From Bacteroidota bacterium (GTDB lineage Bacteria > Bacteroidota > Bacteroidia > Bacteroidales > Dysgonomonadaceae), in the NCBI GenBank assembly GCA_023437305.1, contig JAEZGN010000022.1:186001-250000 (forward strand): a stretch of 64,000 nt of DNA, written 5' to 3'. Within the stretch, counting starts at the first letter, position 1; each line of letters starts with the position of its first letter. The notes below the pieces were generated by a model. That model had not been told where the DNA came from. It did no database searches and worked only from the letters and a program-made list of their open reading frames with translations. Below are positions 15,760-24,822 of this stretch, in pieces. Both the position numbers and the translations under genes were made by a program.

Positions 15760-18303
15760 ATGAAGTTTAGACCAGTTGTTCTATTGCTTAGTTTGATTGT
15801 TGCGGTCACTTTGTTTGGACAGAAAAAAGAGAGTTTGTTACAGACATATACAACGCCTCCCGTAACAATTGTAAATCCTCTAAAGATTGATAGTGTAAAC
15901 CTGAAAGGTGAAAAATTTTCTGAGGCAGATTTGTTAAAAATGTTTATGTCAATACCTGAACAATCTGCTTTTGTGAGGCCATTGAAAGCGGATAGTGATG
16001 GCTTTTTATATCCAGAGAAACCTCAGGATGGAGCCTTTTCTTTGCAATTGATATCATTTTATATTACTTCAGATAGATATGCGAAAGGAACATTGAGAGT
16101 GACTAGCCCTAATATGTTGGAAATATACATTGATGGTAAGTTGGCTGCTTCAAAAACAACAAAAGAAAAAACTTTTCGTTCTGACAAAAAAGATATAACG
16201 GCTTCGATAAATCCTTATCCATTACAAAATCGTGTCGTAATAAAGCTCTTGGCTTCGGCTAAAGATGAAGTGTCCCCTACTTTGAAAGTTGAAGTAGAAA
16301 ATGAAAAAACGGATTCTGTCTCTAACTTTACAATGTCAAATACTGTAAATCGGAATGTAAACTTCTCAGACATGCTTCTGGGGAAACGAGTGACAAATGT
16401 AAGCTTATCAGCAGGAGGACAATATGCCTTGCTCTCTTATAGAGAAACATTTGGAGAAAAAAGTGTTACAACTACTGAACTATACAATCTAAAAACTCGT
16501 GTTAGTCTCTTGATTGATACTGACGGACGTAAGAGCCAGCTTGCCTGGATGCCCAAGAGCGAGAAAATGTTTTATGTTTCTAAAGATGACTCAGGCTCAG
16601 AGCTAAGGACAATAGATCCTGCAACATTGCAGGAAGCTGTTCTCGCGAAGAACATACCGGATGAAAGCATTATGTTTTCGCCTGATGAGAAAACTTTGTT
16701 CTATACCAAGCTTGAAAAAGAAGCTGAAAATAAAAATGATCTGAGGCTCTTAAGGTCGCCCGAGGATCGTCAACCAGGTTATGGAAACAGGTCTTTTATA
16801 TACAAATATGATTTGGCTACAGGGCTAAGTCAACAATTGACATTTGGTTCTCATTCTACAGCGCTGAATGATATAAGCGCAGATTCGAAGCAATTGTTGA
16901 TTTCTATTTCAGATGAAATGGTTACCAGCAGGCCCTTCAGTACAAATTCTATGTATAAACTGGACTTATCAACTATGACCGTTGATACTCTTTGGACAAA
17001 AGAAAGCTTTGCATATAATGCTTCATTTTCTCCCGATGGAAAGAAAATCCTTGTTGCCGGAGCCGGTGAAGCATTCGGGGGAATAGGGCTGAACATTGAG
17101 GAAGGGCAGGTTGCGAATAGTTATAATACTCTCGCTTTCGTAATGGATTTAGAAACTAGAAAGATAGATCCGATAACTAAAAATTTTGATCCAAGTATTG
17201 ACGCCTATTTTTGGAATAAAAAAGATAATCTTATATATTTCCGCACAACAGACAAAGACTGTGTGAATGTGTATACTTATAATCTTTCGACTAAAGCATT
17301 TTCTAAACTCCCTTTAGACGAGGAGGTTATTCGTACATTTAGTACTGCGGGGAATGCCCTTTTAGGTGTATATGCTGGTGTTAGCGTATCTAACTCTACC
17401 AGAGCTTATATTTATGATCTTAAAACGCAAAAATCCATTTTAATAGCCGATCCGTACAAAGAGAGATTATCTCAAATGACATTGGGTAAGGTTGAGGGTT
17501 GGAATTTTACAAATTCAGCGGGAACAGAGATTACAGGAATGTTTTACTTACCGCCGAATTTTGATCCTACAAAAAAATATCCAATGATTGTTTATTATTA
17601 TGGAGGTACTATGCCCACATCCCGTACATTCGAAGGGCCATATCCCGGTCATGTGTTTGCTTCACAGGGATACGTTGTTTATGTAGTGCAGCCAAGTGGA
17701 GCTACCGGCTTTGGACAGAAGTTTTCGGCTCTTCATGTCAATGCTTGGGGAAAGCGCACTGCCGAAGATATAATAGAGGGAACGAAGCAATTTGTAAAAG
17801 AACATCCGTATGTGAACGATAAGAAGATAGGTTGTATCGGAGCGTCGTATGGCGGCTTTATGACGATGTACCTTCAAACCCAGACAGATATGTTTGCCGC
17901 TGCTGTTTCTCATGCCGGAATCAGCTCTATCAGTAGTTATTGGGGTGAAGGATATTGGGGTTATACATATAGTTCGGGGGCTAGTGCCAATAGTTATCCT
18001 TGGAATAATCCGGACTTATATGTTAAACAGAGCCCTTTGTTTAGTGCAGATAAAATAAAAACACCTCTTTTGTTGACACACGGAACAGTTGATACGAATG
18101 TTCCTATTGGAGAAAGCATTCAAATGTACACGGCTCTCAAAATACTCGGAAAACCGGTTGAATTTATTCAGGTGAAAGATGAAAATCATGGAGTAGCAAA
18201 TTATAAAAGAAGGGTTGAATGGAATAACTCTATAATGGCTTGGTTTAGTAAATGGCTTAAGGATGATAGTGCTTGGTGGAATACTCTATACCCGGATAAG
18301 TAA
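15760..18303 (+). CDS. Secreted S9 family (prolyl oligopeptidase-type) serine peptidase
   Basis: An 847-residue exported peptidase with a short signal peptide ending LFGQ. After an N-terminal region of about 200 residues comes a WD40/PD40-type beta-propeller (for example SFSPDGKKILVAGAG), which limits access to small peptides. The C-terminal alpha/beta-hydrolase domain carries the triad: Ser696 in GASYGGF, Asp778 in GTVDTNVP and His810 in ENHGV. This matches dipeptidyl-peptidase or acylaminoacyl-peptidase-like S9 enzymes that Bacteroidota use to digest peptides in the periplasm. Exact specificity cannot be told. It is monocistronic and closed by a perfect terminator. Confidence 0.92.
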   Translation: MKFRPVVLLLSLIVAVTLFGQKKESLLQTYTTPPVTIVNPLKIDSVNLKGEKFSEADLLKMFMSIPEQSAFVRPLKADSDGFLYPEKPQDGAFSLQLISFYITSDRYAKGTLRVTSPNMLEIYIDGKLAASKTTKEKTFRSDKKDITASINPYPLQNRVVIKLLASAKDEVSPTLKVEVENEKTDSVSNFTMSNTVNRNVNFSDMLLGKRVTNVSLSAGGQYALLSYRETFGEKSVTTTELYNLKTRVSLLIDTDGRKSQLAWMPKSEKMFYVSKDDSGSELRTIDPATLQEAVLAKNIPDESIMFSPDEKTLFYTKLEKEAENKNDLRLLRSPEDRQPGYGNRSFIYKYDLATGLSQQLTFGSHSTALNDISADSKQLLISISDEMVTSRPFSTNSMYKLDLSTMTVDTLWTKESFAYNASFSPDGKKILVAGAGEAFGGIGLNIEEGQVANSYNTLAFVMDLETRKIDPITKNFDPSIDAYFWNKKDNLIYFRTTDKDCVNVYTYNLSTKAFSKLPLDEEVIRTFSTAGNALLGVYAGVSVSNSTRAYIYDLKTQKSILIADPYKERLSQMTLGKVEGWNFTNSAGTEITGMFYLPPNFDPTKKYPMIVYYYGGTMPTSRTFEGPYPGHVFASQGYVVYVVQPSGATGFGQKFSALHVNAWGKRTAEDIIEGTKQFVKEHPYVNDKKIGCIGASYGGFMTMYLQTQTDMFAAAVSHAGISSISSYWGEGYWGYTYSSGASANSYPWNNPDLYVKQSPLFSADKIKTPLLLTHGTVDTNVPIGESIQMYTALKILGKPVEFIQVKDENHGVANYKRRVEWNNSIMAWFSKWLKDDSAWWNTLYPDK

Positions 18304-18327
18304 ATATAAGTTTAATTGAAAGATATT

Positions 18328-18364
18328 AAAGAGGATACTGATGAATGCAGTATCCTCTTTTGTT
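18328..18364 (+). terminator. Terminator after the S9 peptidase
   Basis: A perfect 13-base stem AAAGAGGATACTG (18328-18340 with 18348-18360) with a 7-base loop, then TTG and AT-rich sequence. Confidence 0.88.
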
Positions 18365-18467
18365 ATATAAAAAGGGGGCTTACTGTTTTACTTGTTTTAG
18401 AAATGTATTAAAGGAATAGAATTATGTAACTTTACTTTTCGGTATGTCATGATAAAGCTGTAGCATT

Positions 18468-19931
18468 ATGAAAAACGGAGTGATGATGCAATACTTCGAA
18501 TGGAATTTGCCAAATGATGGTAAACTGTGGAAGCAACTTTGTGCAGATGCCAGGCATCTACATGAAATTGGGATTACTGCTGTTTGGATACCCCCTGCCT
18601 ACAAAGCTGATGAGCAACAAGATGAGGGTTATGCGACGTATGATCTATTTGATTTGGGAGAGTTCTTTCAAAATAATACGGTCAGGACAAAATATGGAAC
18701 GAAAGAAGAGTTGAAGTCTATGATTGCCGAGTTACATAAATATAATATTTCTGTATACCTTGATGCTGTGATGAATCATAAGGCAGAGGGAGATTATACT
18801 GAAAAGTTTACAGTTAGAGAGGTAGACCCTGAAGAGAGGAATCGAGATATCTCTGATGAGTTTGAGATACAGGCGTGGACGGGGTATGATTTTCTTGGAC
18901 GTGGAGATAAATATTCTAGTTTCAAGTGGCATTGGTATCACTTTTCGGGTGTCGGGTTCGATGATATAAAAAGGAGAAGTGGTATTTTTCGTATTATAGG
19001 AGATAATAAGAATTGGAGTAGGGGGGTAGACTTAGAACATGGAAATTATGATTTCTTGATGTACAATGATCTCGATCTGAATCATCCCGCAGTCATTACC
19101 GAACTCAACCGTTGGGGGGTATGGGTAGCTAACGAATTGAATCTTGATGGGATGCGTTTGGATGCCATTAAACATATGGATGATAAGTTTATCAAACAGT
19201 TTATACAGTGGGTTAGAATGAACAGAGGCGAAGATTTCTATGCTGTAGGCGAATATTGGAGTGGCAATGTAGATACTTTAAATAACTATTTGGAAGCAGT
19301 CGATAAGAGCATCGATCTTTTTGATGTGCCTTTACACTATAATCTGTACGATGCTTCCAGAAAGAAAAAAGAGTATGATATGAGAAATTTATTGAAAGAC
19401 TCTTTGTCTGTTATGCATCCTGAGTTAGGTGTGACTTTTGTTGATAATCACGATTCGCAGAAAGGAAGTTCGTTAGAGTCTGAGGTTGAAGATTGGTTCA
19501 AGCCATCGGCATACGCATTGATATTATTGATGAAAGACGGATATCCATGTGTTTTTTATGGAGATTATTATGGTGTGAATGGCAAAATATCTAATCATCG
19601 AAAATTTATCGATATACTACTAAATGCCAGACATGAATATGCATACGGTCATCAGGTTGATTATTTCGACCATGTAGCTATTGTTGGTTTTGTGAGACTG
19701 GGTGATATAGAGCATTTAGATTCAGGTCTGGCTTTACTTATATCCAATGGCGAGAGTGGACGTAAAATGATGAATGTTGGTATTCACCGAAGTGGTGAAG
19801 TTTGGTATGATTTGACCGGGAATGTAGAATATGATATAATTATAGATACCTATGGTTATGGAGAGTTTGCTGTTAAAGAGGATCGTTTTTCCGTGTGGGT
19901 AAAAAAGCCGAACGGCTGTAAAAAATATTAA
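18468..19931 (+). CDS. Cytoplasmic alpha-amylase (GH13, subfamily 5-like)
   Basis: Hydrolyses alpha-1,4-glucan bonds. The 487-residue protein starts directly with KNGVMMQYFEWNLPNDGKLWKQL, the start seen in the intracellular AmyA type, and has no signal peptide, so it should act on glycogen or imported maltodextrins in the cytosol. Family regions are present: VMNH, GMRLDAIKH with nucleophile Asp232, GEYW with acid/base Glu262, and VDNHDSQ with Asp329. The C-terminal beta domain is complete. Its 3' end forms one arm of the terminator shared with the convergent esterase gene. Confidence 0.95.
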   Translation: MKNGVMMQYFEWNLPNDGKLWKQLCADARHLHEIGITAVWIPPAYKADEQQDEGYATYDLFDLGEFFQNNTVRTKYGTKEELKSMIAELHKYNISVYLDAVMNHKAEGDYTEKFTVREVDPEERNRDISDEFEIQAWTGYDFLGRGDKYSSFKWHWYHFSGVGFDDIKRRSGIFRIIGDNKNWSRGVDLEHGNYDFLMYNDLDLNHPAVITELNRWGVWVANELNLDGMRLDAIKHMDDKFIKQFIQWVRMNRGEDFYAVGEYWSGNVDTLNNYLEAVDKSIDLFDVPLHYNLYDASRKKKEYDMRNLLKDSLSVMHPELGVTFVDNHDSQKGSSLESEVEDWFKPSAYALILLMKDGYPCVFYGDYYGVNGKISNHRKFIDILLNARHEYAYGHQVDYFDHVAIVGFVRLGDIEHLDSGLALLISNGESGRKMMNVGIHRSGEVWYDLTGNVEYDIIIDTYGYGEFAVKEDRFSVWVKKPNGCKKY

Positions 19932-19952
19932 TACCTCATCTTTTACAGCCGT
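19912..19952. terminator. Convergent terminator overlapping the amylase 3' end
   Basis: ACGGCTGTAAAA (19912-19923) lies inside the last amylase codons and pairs with TTTTACAGCCGT (19941-19952). On the minus strand the stem is followed by TCGGCTTTTTTA, so it probably serves the esterase gene best. Confidence 0.75.
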
Positions 19953-19971
19953 CAATTATACTATATTTTAA

Positions 19972-21138
19972 TTACTTAAATAGTAATGGTAAAAATTGAG
20001 ACAAGTATACACGCCAGTTACTCCATGTGTGTCCTCCCTCAGATTCTACATAAGTGTATTTAGCACCCATATTATCAAACTTGGCTCTGAATGCTTCTAC
20101 ATCTTTGTATAAAAAGTCGGTCTTTCCTATTCCTATCCAATAAAGTTTATAGCCATTATTTATTTGTCCTGATAGTGTTCCATCAATATCTTCATAAACT
20201 TTTGAATTTTTACTCGGAGGATTTATCGCAGGAGAAAATAAGCCTATGTAGTCGAATGTATTCGGATAATATCGTGAGATATGCAGCGAATGGTATCCTC
20301 CCATCGATAAACCGGCTATAGCACGTTCCGAACGGTCTGTGTAGACACGATAATTGCTTTCTATGAATTTTATTATATCCGGAAATGTTTCTTCCATCTT
20401 CCCATCCATGGTTTGAGGTAACTGGAATACGGGTTTGTAAAATCCCATACTAGATTCCCCGGGAGCAGCCTCTTGAGATACATTTCCGTTCGACATTACG
20501 ATAAGCATAGGTTTGGCTTTGCCTTGAGCAATAAGATTATCTACTATCTGTGAAGTTCGTCCCAGAGCCATCCATGCTTCTTCATCGCCACCCATTCCAT
20601 GCAGTAGATACAAAACCGGGTATTTCTCTTTACCGCTTTCATATCCCGGAGGAGTATAAATTGTAATCCTGCGTGTTTTATTATTTCCCGGTGAGTCGTA
20701 CCAACGACGAGTAACCGAACCATGAGGTACGTTTTGCACTTTATATAGATCTCCGTTGCCGTTACCTACTATAAATATATTAGATACCGTAGCTACATCT
20801 CTGTTAAGATATACATTATTAGGGTCTTTTGTTTCTACACCATTTACAAAGAATGAATAGCTATAAAGATCAGAAGGTAAAGCTTCTGTCGTGTAAGACC
20901 AAAGCCCTTTTGTGTCTTTAGTAAGGCTTACCATTCCCGGCTTCCAATTATCTCGAGGAATCCAGTCTCCGGTGATTTCTACCGTGTTTGCATTCGGAGC
21001 ATATAGACGGAATGTAACAGTATTGTTACTGTGTACTTCCGGGGAAGTAATGTCCGAACCCTCACCCAATGCTTGTTGTGCATGGATGTATACCATTGAT
21101 ATAACTAAAGTAATGATAAATAAAAAAGTTCTTTTCAT
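19972..21138 (-). CDS. Secreted esterase with N-terminal immunoglobulin-like (E-set) domain
   Basis: A 388-residue exported protein with a signal peptide ending IHAQ. Residues 35-125 form a CBM48/E-set-like domain (NTVTFRLYAPNANTVEITGDW...TEALPSDLYSYSFFVNGV..KDPNN). An esterase-D-type alpha/beta-hydrolase domain follows, with PVLYLLHGMGG, the nucleophile in GLSMGGYHSL and a late His in EGGHTWSNWR. The layout is that of the feruloyl esterase domain of XynZ/Fae1-like enzymes that attack esterified plant polysaccharides. It starts two bases after the AI-2E-type permease gene. There is no xylan locus nearby, so the substrate is open. Confidence 0.9.
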   Translation of the reverse strand: MKRTFLFIITLVISMVYIHAQQALGEGSDITSPEVHSNNTVTFRLYAPNANTVEITGDWIPRDNWKPGMVSLTKDTKGLWSYTTEALPSDLYSYSFFVNGVETKDPNNVYLNRDVATVSNIFIVGNGNGDLYKVQNVPHGSVTRRWYDSPGNNKTRRITIYTPPGYESGKEKYPVLYLLHGMGGDEEAWMALGRTSQIVDNLIAQGKAKPMLIVMSNGNVSQEAAPGESSMGFYKPVFQLPQTMDGKMEETFPDIIKFIESNYRVYTDRSERAIAGLSMGGYHSLHISRYYPNTFDYIGLFSPAINPPSKNSKVYEDIDGTLSGQINNGYKLYWIGIGKTDFLYKDVEAFRAKFDNMGAKYTYVESEGGHTWSNWRVYLSQFLPLLFK

Positions 21139-21140
21139 GT

Positions 21141-22202
21141 TTATAAATTTAGGTTTTTATCATTTTTATAATCGTCAATACTCATTGCTGTATCTTTTTC
21201 ATCTAAATACTCTCTTTTGAAAATATCAATGCAAAGGATAAATACAGAAAGCAACAATGGACCGAATATTACACCCCAAAAACCAAATAATGTAAGACCG
21301 ATTATAACACCGAATACAGTTATTAATGGATGCGTATCCGCCATCTTCTTTTGTAATATAAAACGGATCAAATTGTCGGAGTTGGATATTAAGACCAGGG
21401 CATATATAGCTAAGCCAATGGCATTAAACCAATCGCCGGTTAGAGCTAAATAGACAGCCAACGGGAACCATATCAGTGATGTGCCGATTAATGGTATAAT
21501 TGTAGCAAAGCATGTGAGGAATCCGAAAAGAATAGGGCTGGGGGCGTCAAATATGATGTATCCGATTGTGGCAACAACACCTTGTATTATAGCTAATAGA
21601 GGGATTCCAATAGCATTTGACGTAACCATCATTTTCACAGAATATATGACACTCTTTTTATTATCATCATCGAAAGGAAGGAGTGAGAAAAGATACTTCT
21701 CCATTCGTTCACCACCGATTAACATAAAATAAAGCACAAAGACAAGTACCAGAGAATTGATGATAAAACTGCTGACACTATCTAGTAATATCTGACCTAT
21801 TTTAGGTAAATAAGATGCTGCACTTATCAAATTTTCTGAACTAAGTACATTATACCCTGTCTTTTGTTGAATTAGCTCATTGAAATGTTGTATTCCTGAT
21901 AAATAAGAGGACGGATCAAGGTTTATATTGTTTAGTTCTCCTACTAATAGCCATACAGCCACAGAAATGGGGATAAGAAAACATAATATAGCTTCGATAA
22001 CAATCAGAATGGCAGACAGGGCTCGTCCCAAATTTTTTTTCTGCGTAAGATATCTCATTTGTCCTCTTACCATAACATAAATGGTAGATGCTCCTAGTAC
22101 CCCACTCATAAATGGTGCAAGTTCTCGAAACAAGACAACGGCTATGAAAAGAATAAGTATTATAAGTGAATACTTCCAATACTGAGCTTTAATGTTTTCC
22201 AT
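21141..22202 (-). CDS. AI-2E family (PerM/YdiK-like) transporter
   Basis: A 353-residue integral membrane protein with about eight hydrophobic helices. Typical family segments are seen: FMSGVLGASTIYVMV, a soluble helical insert (about residues 95-150), and the C-terminal pore region DAPSPILFGFLTCFATIIPLIGTSLIWFP, followed by PLITVFGVIIGLTLFGFWGVIFGPLLLSVF. The family name comes from E. coli TqsA, but substrates vary and include Na+/H+ exchange. An autoinducer role should not be assumed. It is the first gene of a unit with the secreted esterase. Confidence 0.9.
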   Translation of the reverse strand: MENIKAQYWKYSLIILILFIAVVLFRELAPFMSGVLGASTIYVMVRGQMRYLTQKKNLGRALSAILIVIEAILCFLIPISVAVWLLVGELNNINLDPSSYLSGIQHFNELIQQKTGYNVLSSENLISAASYLPKIGQILLDSVSSFIINSLVLVFVLYFMLIGGERMEKYLFSLLPFDDDNKKSVIYSVKMMVTSNAIGIPLLAIIQGVVATIGYIIFDAPSPILFGFLTCFATIIPLIGTSLIWFPLAVYLALTGDWFNAIGLAIYALVLISNSDNLIRFILQKKMADTHPLITVFGVIIGLTLFGFWGVIFGPLLLSVFILCIDIFKREYLDEKDTAMSIDDYKNDKNLNL

Positions 22203-22226
22203 CTATCTGGTGCAATTATTAATTTA

Positions 22227-22234
22227 CAAATCTA
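22227..22234 (-). promoter_or_regulatory. Candidate -7 element for the AI-2E gene
   Basis: On the minus strand this is TAGATTTG, a perfect TAnnTTTG, about 25 bases before the start. Confidence 0.4.
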
Positions 22235-22311
22235 TAAAATAATTATGCAGTACTGAATCTTATAAATCAAAAAATATTTTAATCGGATCTTATTGTTTCT
22301 TATCTCTGAAT

Positions 22312-23010
22312 CTAAAATATCCGATAACCTAAAGTCAAAAAGAATGCACTGTTATATGACGAAGAACTGCCTCTGGAGTAATTGATGAGACCATGTTCAT
22401 AACCAAAGTTCAGTAATATACGTTTACATTCTACACCTGCAGAAGCAGCTAAGCCCATGTCGAAGCGTTTCAGTGTTTCACTTGAAAAAGTGTCATAATC
22501 AAACTCTGAATATTCGGTATGAGTACCATTCGATAATTCACTGCCGGGTAGAGCCATTTTAAAAGCTTCTCTTGCTTTATATTTTCCACCAATCCCGTAG
22601 CCAAGATATGGACCAAAAGTAAAATTAAGGCGTACCACCCTTGATACGTTTAGTCTGTAACCCGCTTTAACGGGTAAGATAAGATATGAAGCTCTCACCT
22701 TTTCTTCCGACATATAAACATCAGGGGAATAGCCATCTCCGTTAACATCCCCGACTACCATTGAATTCGAATTTGCTCCTTTCATAGCAAAATCTAAGCC
22801 TGTTTGTAAAAATAAATTATTAGGGAGGTTCATTTCCAGACCTACCCCTCCTCGGAATCCATATTTGGAATCGGTAGAACTACCCTTTATCCGCATATCG
22901 GAAAGACTTCCTCCGGCATTGATCGTAAAGGAAAATGGAGAGCTTTGTGCCGCAATATAATTCCCTACAGAAAGTAGTATTGCAAGTAGTAAAAGTTTAA
23001 TAGATTTCAT
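22312..23010 (-). CDS. Outer-membrane beta-barrel protein (PorT-like)
   Basis: A 232-residue protein with a signal peptide ending IAAQ and an alternating beta pattern to the end: FSFTINAGGSLSDMR, GFRGGVGLEMNLPNNLFLQTGLDFAMKG, YLILPVKAGYRLNVSRVVRLNFTFGPYLGYGIGGKY, and a terminal aromatic strand FFLTLGYRIF. This is the outer-membrane beta-barrel (OMP_b-brl) type common in Bacteroidota. It is the last gene of a four-gene operon and begins 5 bases after the second propeller gene. No ligand or partner is known; its place suggests it works with the propellers. Confidence 0.85.
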   Translation of the reverse strand: MKSIKLLLLAILLSVGNYIAAQSSPFSFTINAGGSLSDMRIKGSSTDSKYGFRGGVGLEMNLPNNLFLQTGLDFAMKGANSNSMVVGDVNGDGYSPDVYMSEEKVRASYLILPVKAGYRLNVSRVVRLNFTFGPYLGYGIGGKYKAREAFKMALPGSELSNGTHTEYSEFDYDTFSSETLKRFDMGLAASAGVECKRILLNFGYEHGLINYSRGSSSSYNSAFFLTLGYRIF

Positions 23011-23015
23011 ATTAG

Positions 23016-23894
23016 TTATTTAGAGTTAAGTTCTGTTTTGTATCTTACATAAGCAAATCGTTTACTATCTGGTGACCAAGAATTGACATTGAATGTTCCT
23101 TGACCTCCAAAAAGTTTTATTAATGTCTGTGGTTTGCCTCCTGTGTCCGACATTAAACGAATCTCTACATTTTTGTAGCGTAGATGCTCATGTGGTTCAA
23201 GATCTCCTTTTCTGTATGCTATATAAACTACATGTTTGCCATCGGGTGAGATATGAGGAAACCATGAGTTGCTATCTTCATCAAAAGTCATTTGAGTCTG
23301 TTCCGAACCGTCTTTTTTCATTCTCCATAGCTGCATCAATCCGGTGCGCACCGAGTTGAACCAGATGTGTTTGCCATCGTGTGTGTATTCCGGCCCGTCA
23401 TTCAACCCATCCGAAAACGTAAGACGAGTCTCATTCGTTCCGTCTATATTTATGGTATATACATCCATTTCTCCTTCTCGATTTGCACAATATGTAAGTG
23501 ATTTTCCATCAGGGCTCCACCCATGCAGATAACTCGGAGCTGATGGCGTCACCTGTCTGGGAGTACCACCTTCGGCGGGTAGAACAAAAATTGTTGGTCT
23601 GCCTTGAGGCAATGAACGATGGCTTATGGCAAGCCACTTGCCATCAGGAGAAATAAGATGGTCGTTATTACATTGATTAGCAAAACCGGTATCTATTAAT
23701 TGAGGTTCGCCTCCCGATGCGGATAGCCTATATATTAGTCCTTCGCTGTTATATATGAGCCATTTTCCATCAGAAGTCCAGTCTGGGGCTTCAATGAGGT
23801 AAGGAAATTCTTTTATTAATGTACTTTTATTTGTAGAGATGTCGAATACTTCGAGTATGCTGGTTACTTTTTCCGGCTCGGGTTTATGATTCAT
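23016..23894 (-). CDS. TolB-like beta-propeller protein, copy lacking a signal peptide
   Basis: A 292-residue PD40/TolB-type beta-propeller. Repeats contain W(S/T)(P/S)DGKWL(I/A), HGWSPDGKSLTYCA, GPEYTHDGKHIWFNS and HISPDGKHVVYIA, giving about six blades. It is a clear tandem paralogue of the 23896-24816 gene; most positions are the same. Unlike that copy, it starts MNHKPEPEKVTSILEV with no signal peptide, and no in-frame start upstream would add one because the previous stop lies one base before. It may be cytoplasmic, a degenerating copy, or secreted by another route. The intact reading frame speaks against decay. Confidence 0.85.
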   Translation of the reverse strand: MNHKPEPEKVTSILEVFDISTNKSTLIKEFPYLIEAPDWTSDGKWLIYNSEGLIYRLSASGGEPQLIDTGFANQCNNDHLISPDGKWLAISHRSLPQGRPTIFVLPAEGGTPRQVTPSAPSYLHGWSPDGKSLTYCANREGEMDVYTINIDGTNETRLTFSDGLNDGPEYTHDGKHIWFNSVRTGLMQLWRMKKDGSEQTQMTFDEDSNSWFPHISPDGKHVVYIAYRKGDLEPHEHLRYKNVEIRLMSDTGGKPQTLIKLFGGQGTFNVNSWSPDSKRFAYVRYKTELNSK

Positions 23895-23895
23895 T

Positions 23896-24816
23896 TTATT
23901 GATTGTTTAGACGATAACTTACAAAGGCAATATACTTACTATCGGGCGACCACGAATTTACATTTATTGTACCCTGCCCTCCAAAAAGCTTTGCCAATGT
24001 CTTAGGTTCTCCTCCATTGGTAGGCATGATCCGTAATTCGACATTCTTATTAGGCAAATGTTCATCAGGTTTTAGATCACCTTTGTAATATGCAATAAAT
24101 ACAACAAGCTTCCCATTTGGGGATATATGTGGAAACCAAGAGTTACGCGTTTCGTCAAATGTCATTTGAGTTTGCTCCGTTCCGTCAGCTTTCATTCGCC
24201 ATATCTGCATTAGGCCTGTATGCACCGAATTGAACCAGATATAATTTCCATCGGGTGAGTATTCCGGACCATCATCCAAACCTTCAGAATGCGTGAGCCG
24301 TTTTTCTACACCACCTTTAGCCGGAATAGAATAAACATCATAATTACCTTTTCTCTCAGCACAATAAGTTAGGTATAGTCCATCAGGACTCCATCCATGT
24401 AGGTAACTTGGGGCTAACGGGGTTATGAGTTGAGGATCTCCACCGCTAATAGGTAATGTATAGATCCGTGACTGCCCATCTTCTTTTGTGCCGTGGCTGA
24501 TTGCTATTTGTTTTCTGTCGAAAGACAATACATGGTCATTGTTGCAATTGGTTGCAAAACCTGTGTATATTTCTTGTGGCTCAGCCGGTGTGGTAGGGCA
24601 GAGTTTCCAAAGTTTGCCACCACTGTTATAAATAAGCCAATGTCCGTCATAAGTCCAGTTTGGCGCTTCTATCAGATAAGGGAACTCTTTTACCGTAGTT
24701 CGCTCACCGGTTTCAATATTCAATATTTCGAGAATACTGGTTATTTTGTTTTGTTGTGCCTGTATAGATAACAAGCAAAACAAAAAAGAAATCACTAGGA
24801 GGGTATTTCTTTGCAT
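23896..24816 (-). CDS. Secreted TolB-like beta-propeller protein
   Basis: A 306-residue propeller with signal peptide (ending SIQAQ). The PD40-like blades are NWTYDGHWLIYNS, HVLSFDRKQIAISH, HGWSPDGLYLTYCA, GPEYSPDGNYIWFNS, HISPNGKLVVFIA and SWSPDSKYIAFVS. TolB itself is a periplasmic propeller that binds Pal and TolA. This protein lacks the N-terminal TolB domain, so it belongs to the wider family of stand-alone PD40 propellers. It lies between an outer-membrane barrel gene 6 bases upstream and its own paralogue 1 base downstream. No function is known. Confidence 0.88.
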   Translation of the reverse strand: MQRNTLLVISFLFCLLSIQAQQNKITSILEILNIETGERTTVKEFPYLIEAPNWTYDGHWLIYNSGGKLWKLCPTTPAEPQEIYTGFATNCNNDHVLSFDRKQIAISHGTKEDGQSRIYTLPISGGDPQLITPLAPSYLHGWSPDGLYLTYCAERKGNYDVYSIPAKGGVEKRLTHSEGLDDGPEYSPDGNYIWFNSVHTGLMQIWRMKADGTEQTQMTFDETRNSWFPHISPNGKLVVFIAYYKGDLKPDEHLPNKNVELRIMPTNGGEPKTLAKLFGGQGTINVNSWSPDSKYIAFVSYRLNNQ

Positions 24817-24822
24817 GGGCTG

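Noticed and set aside
21141..22202. A quorum-sensing (autoinducer-2) function for the AI-2E family protein
   Set aside because: The family name is historical and covers several substrates; no luxS or lsr gene is in the window.
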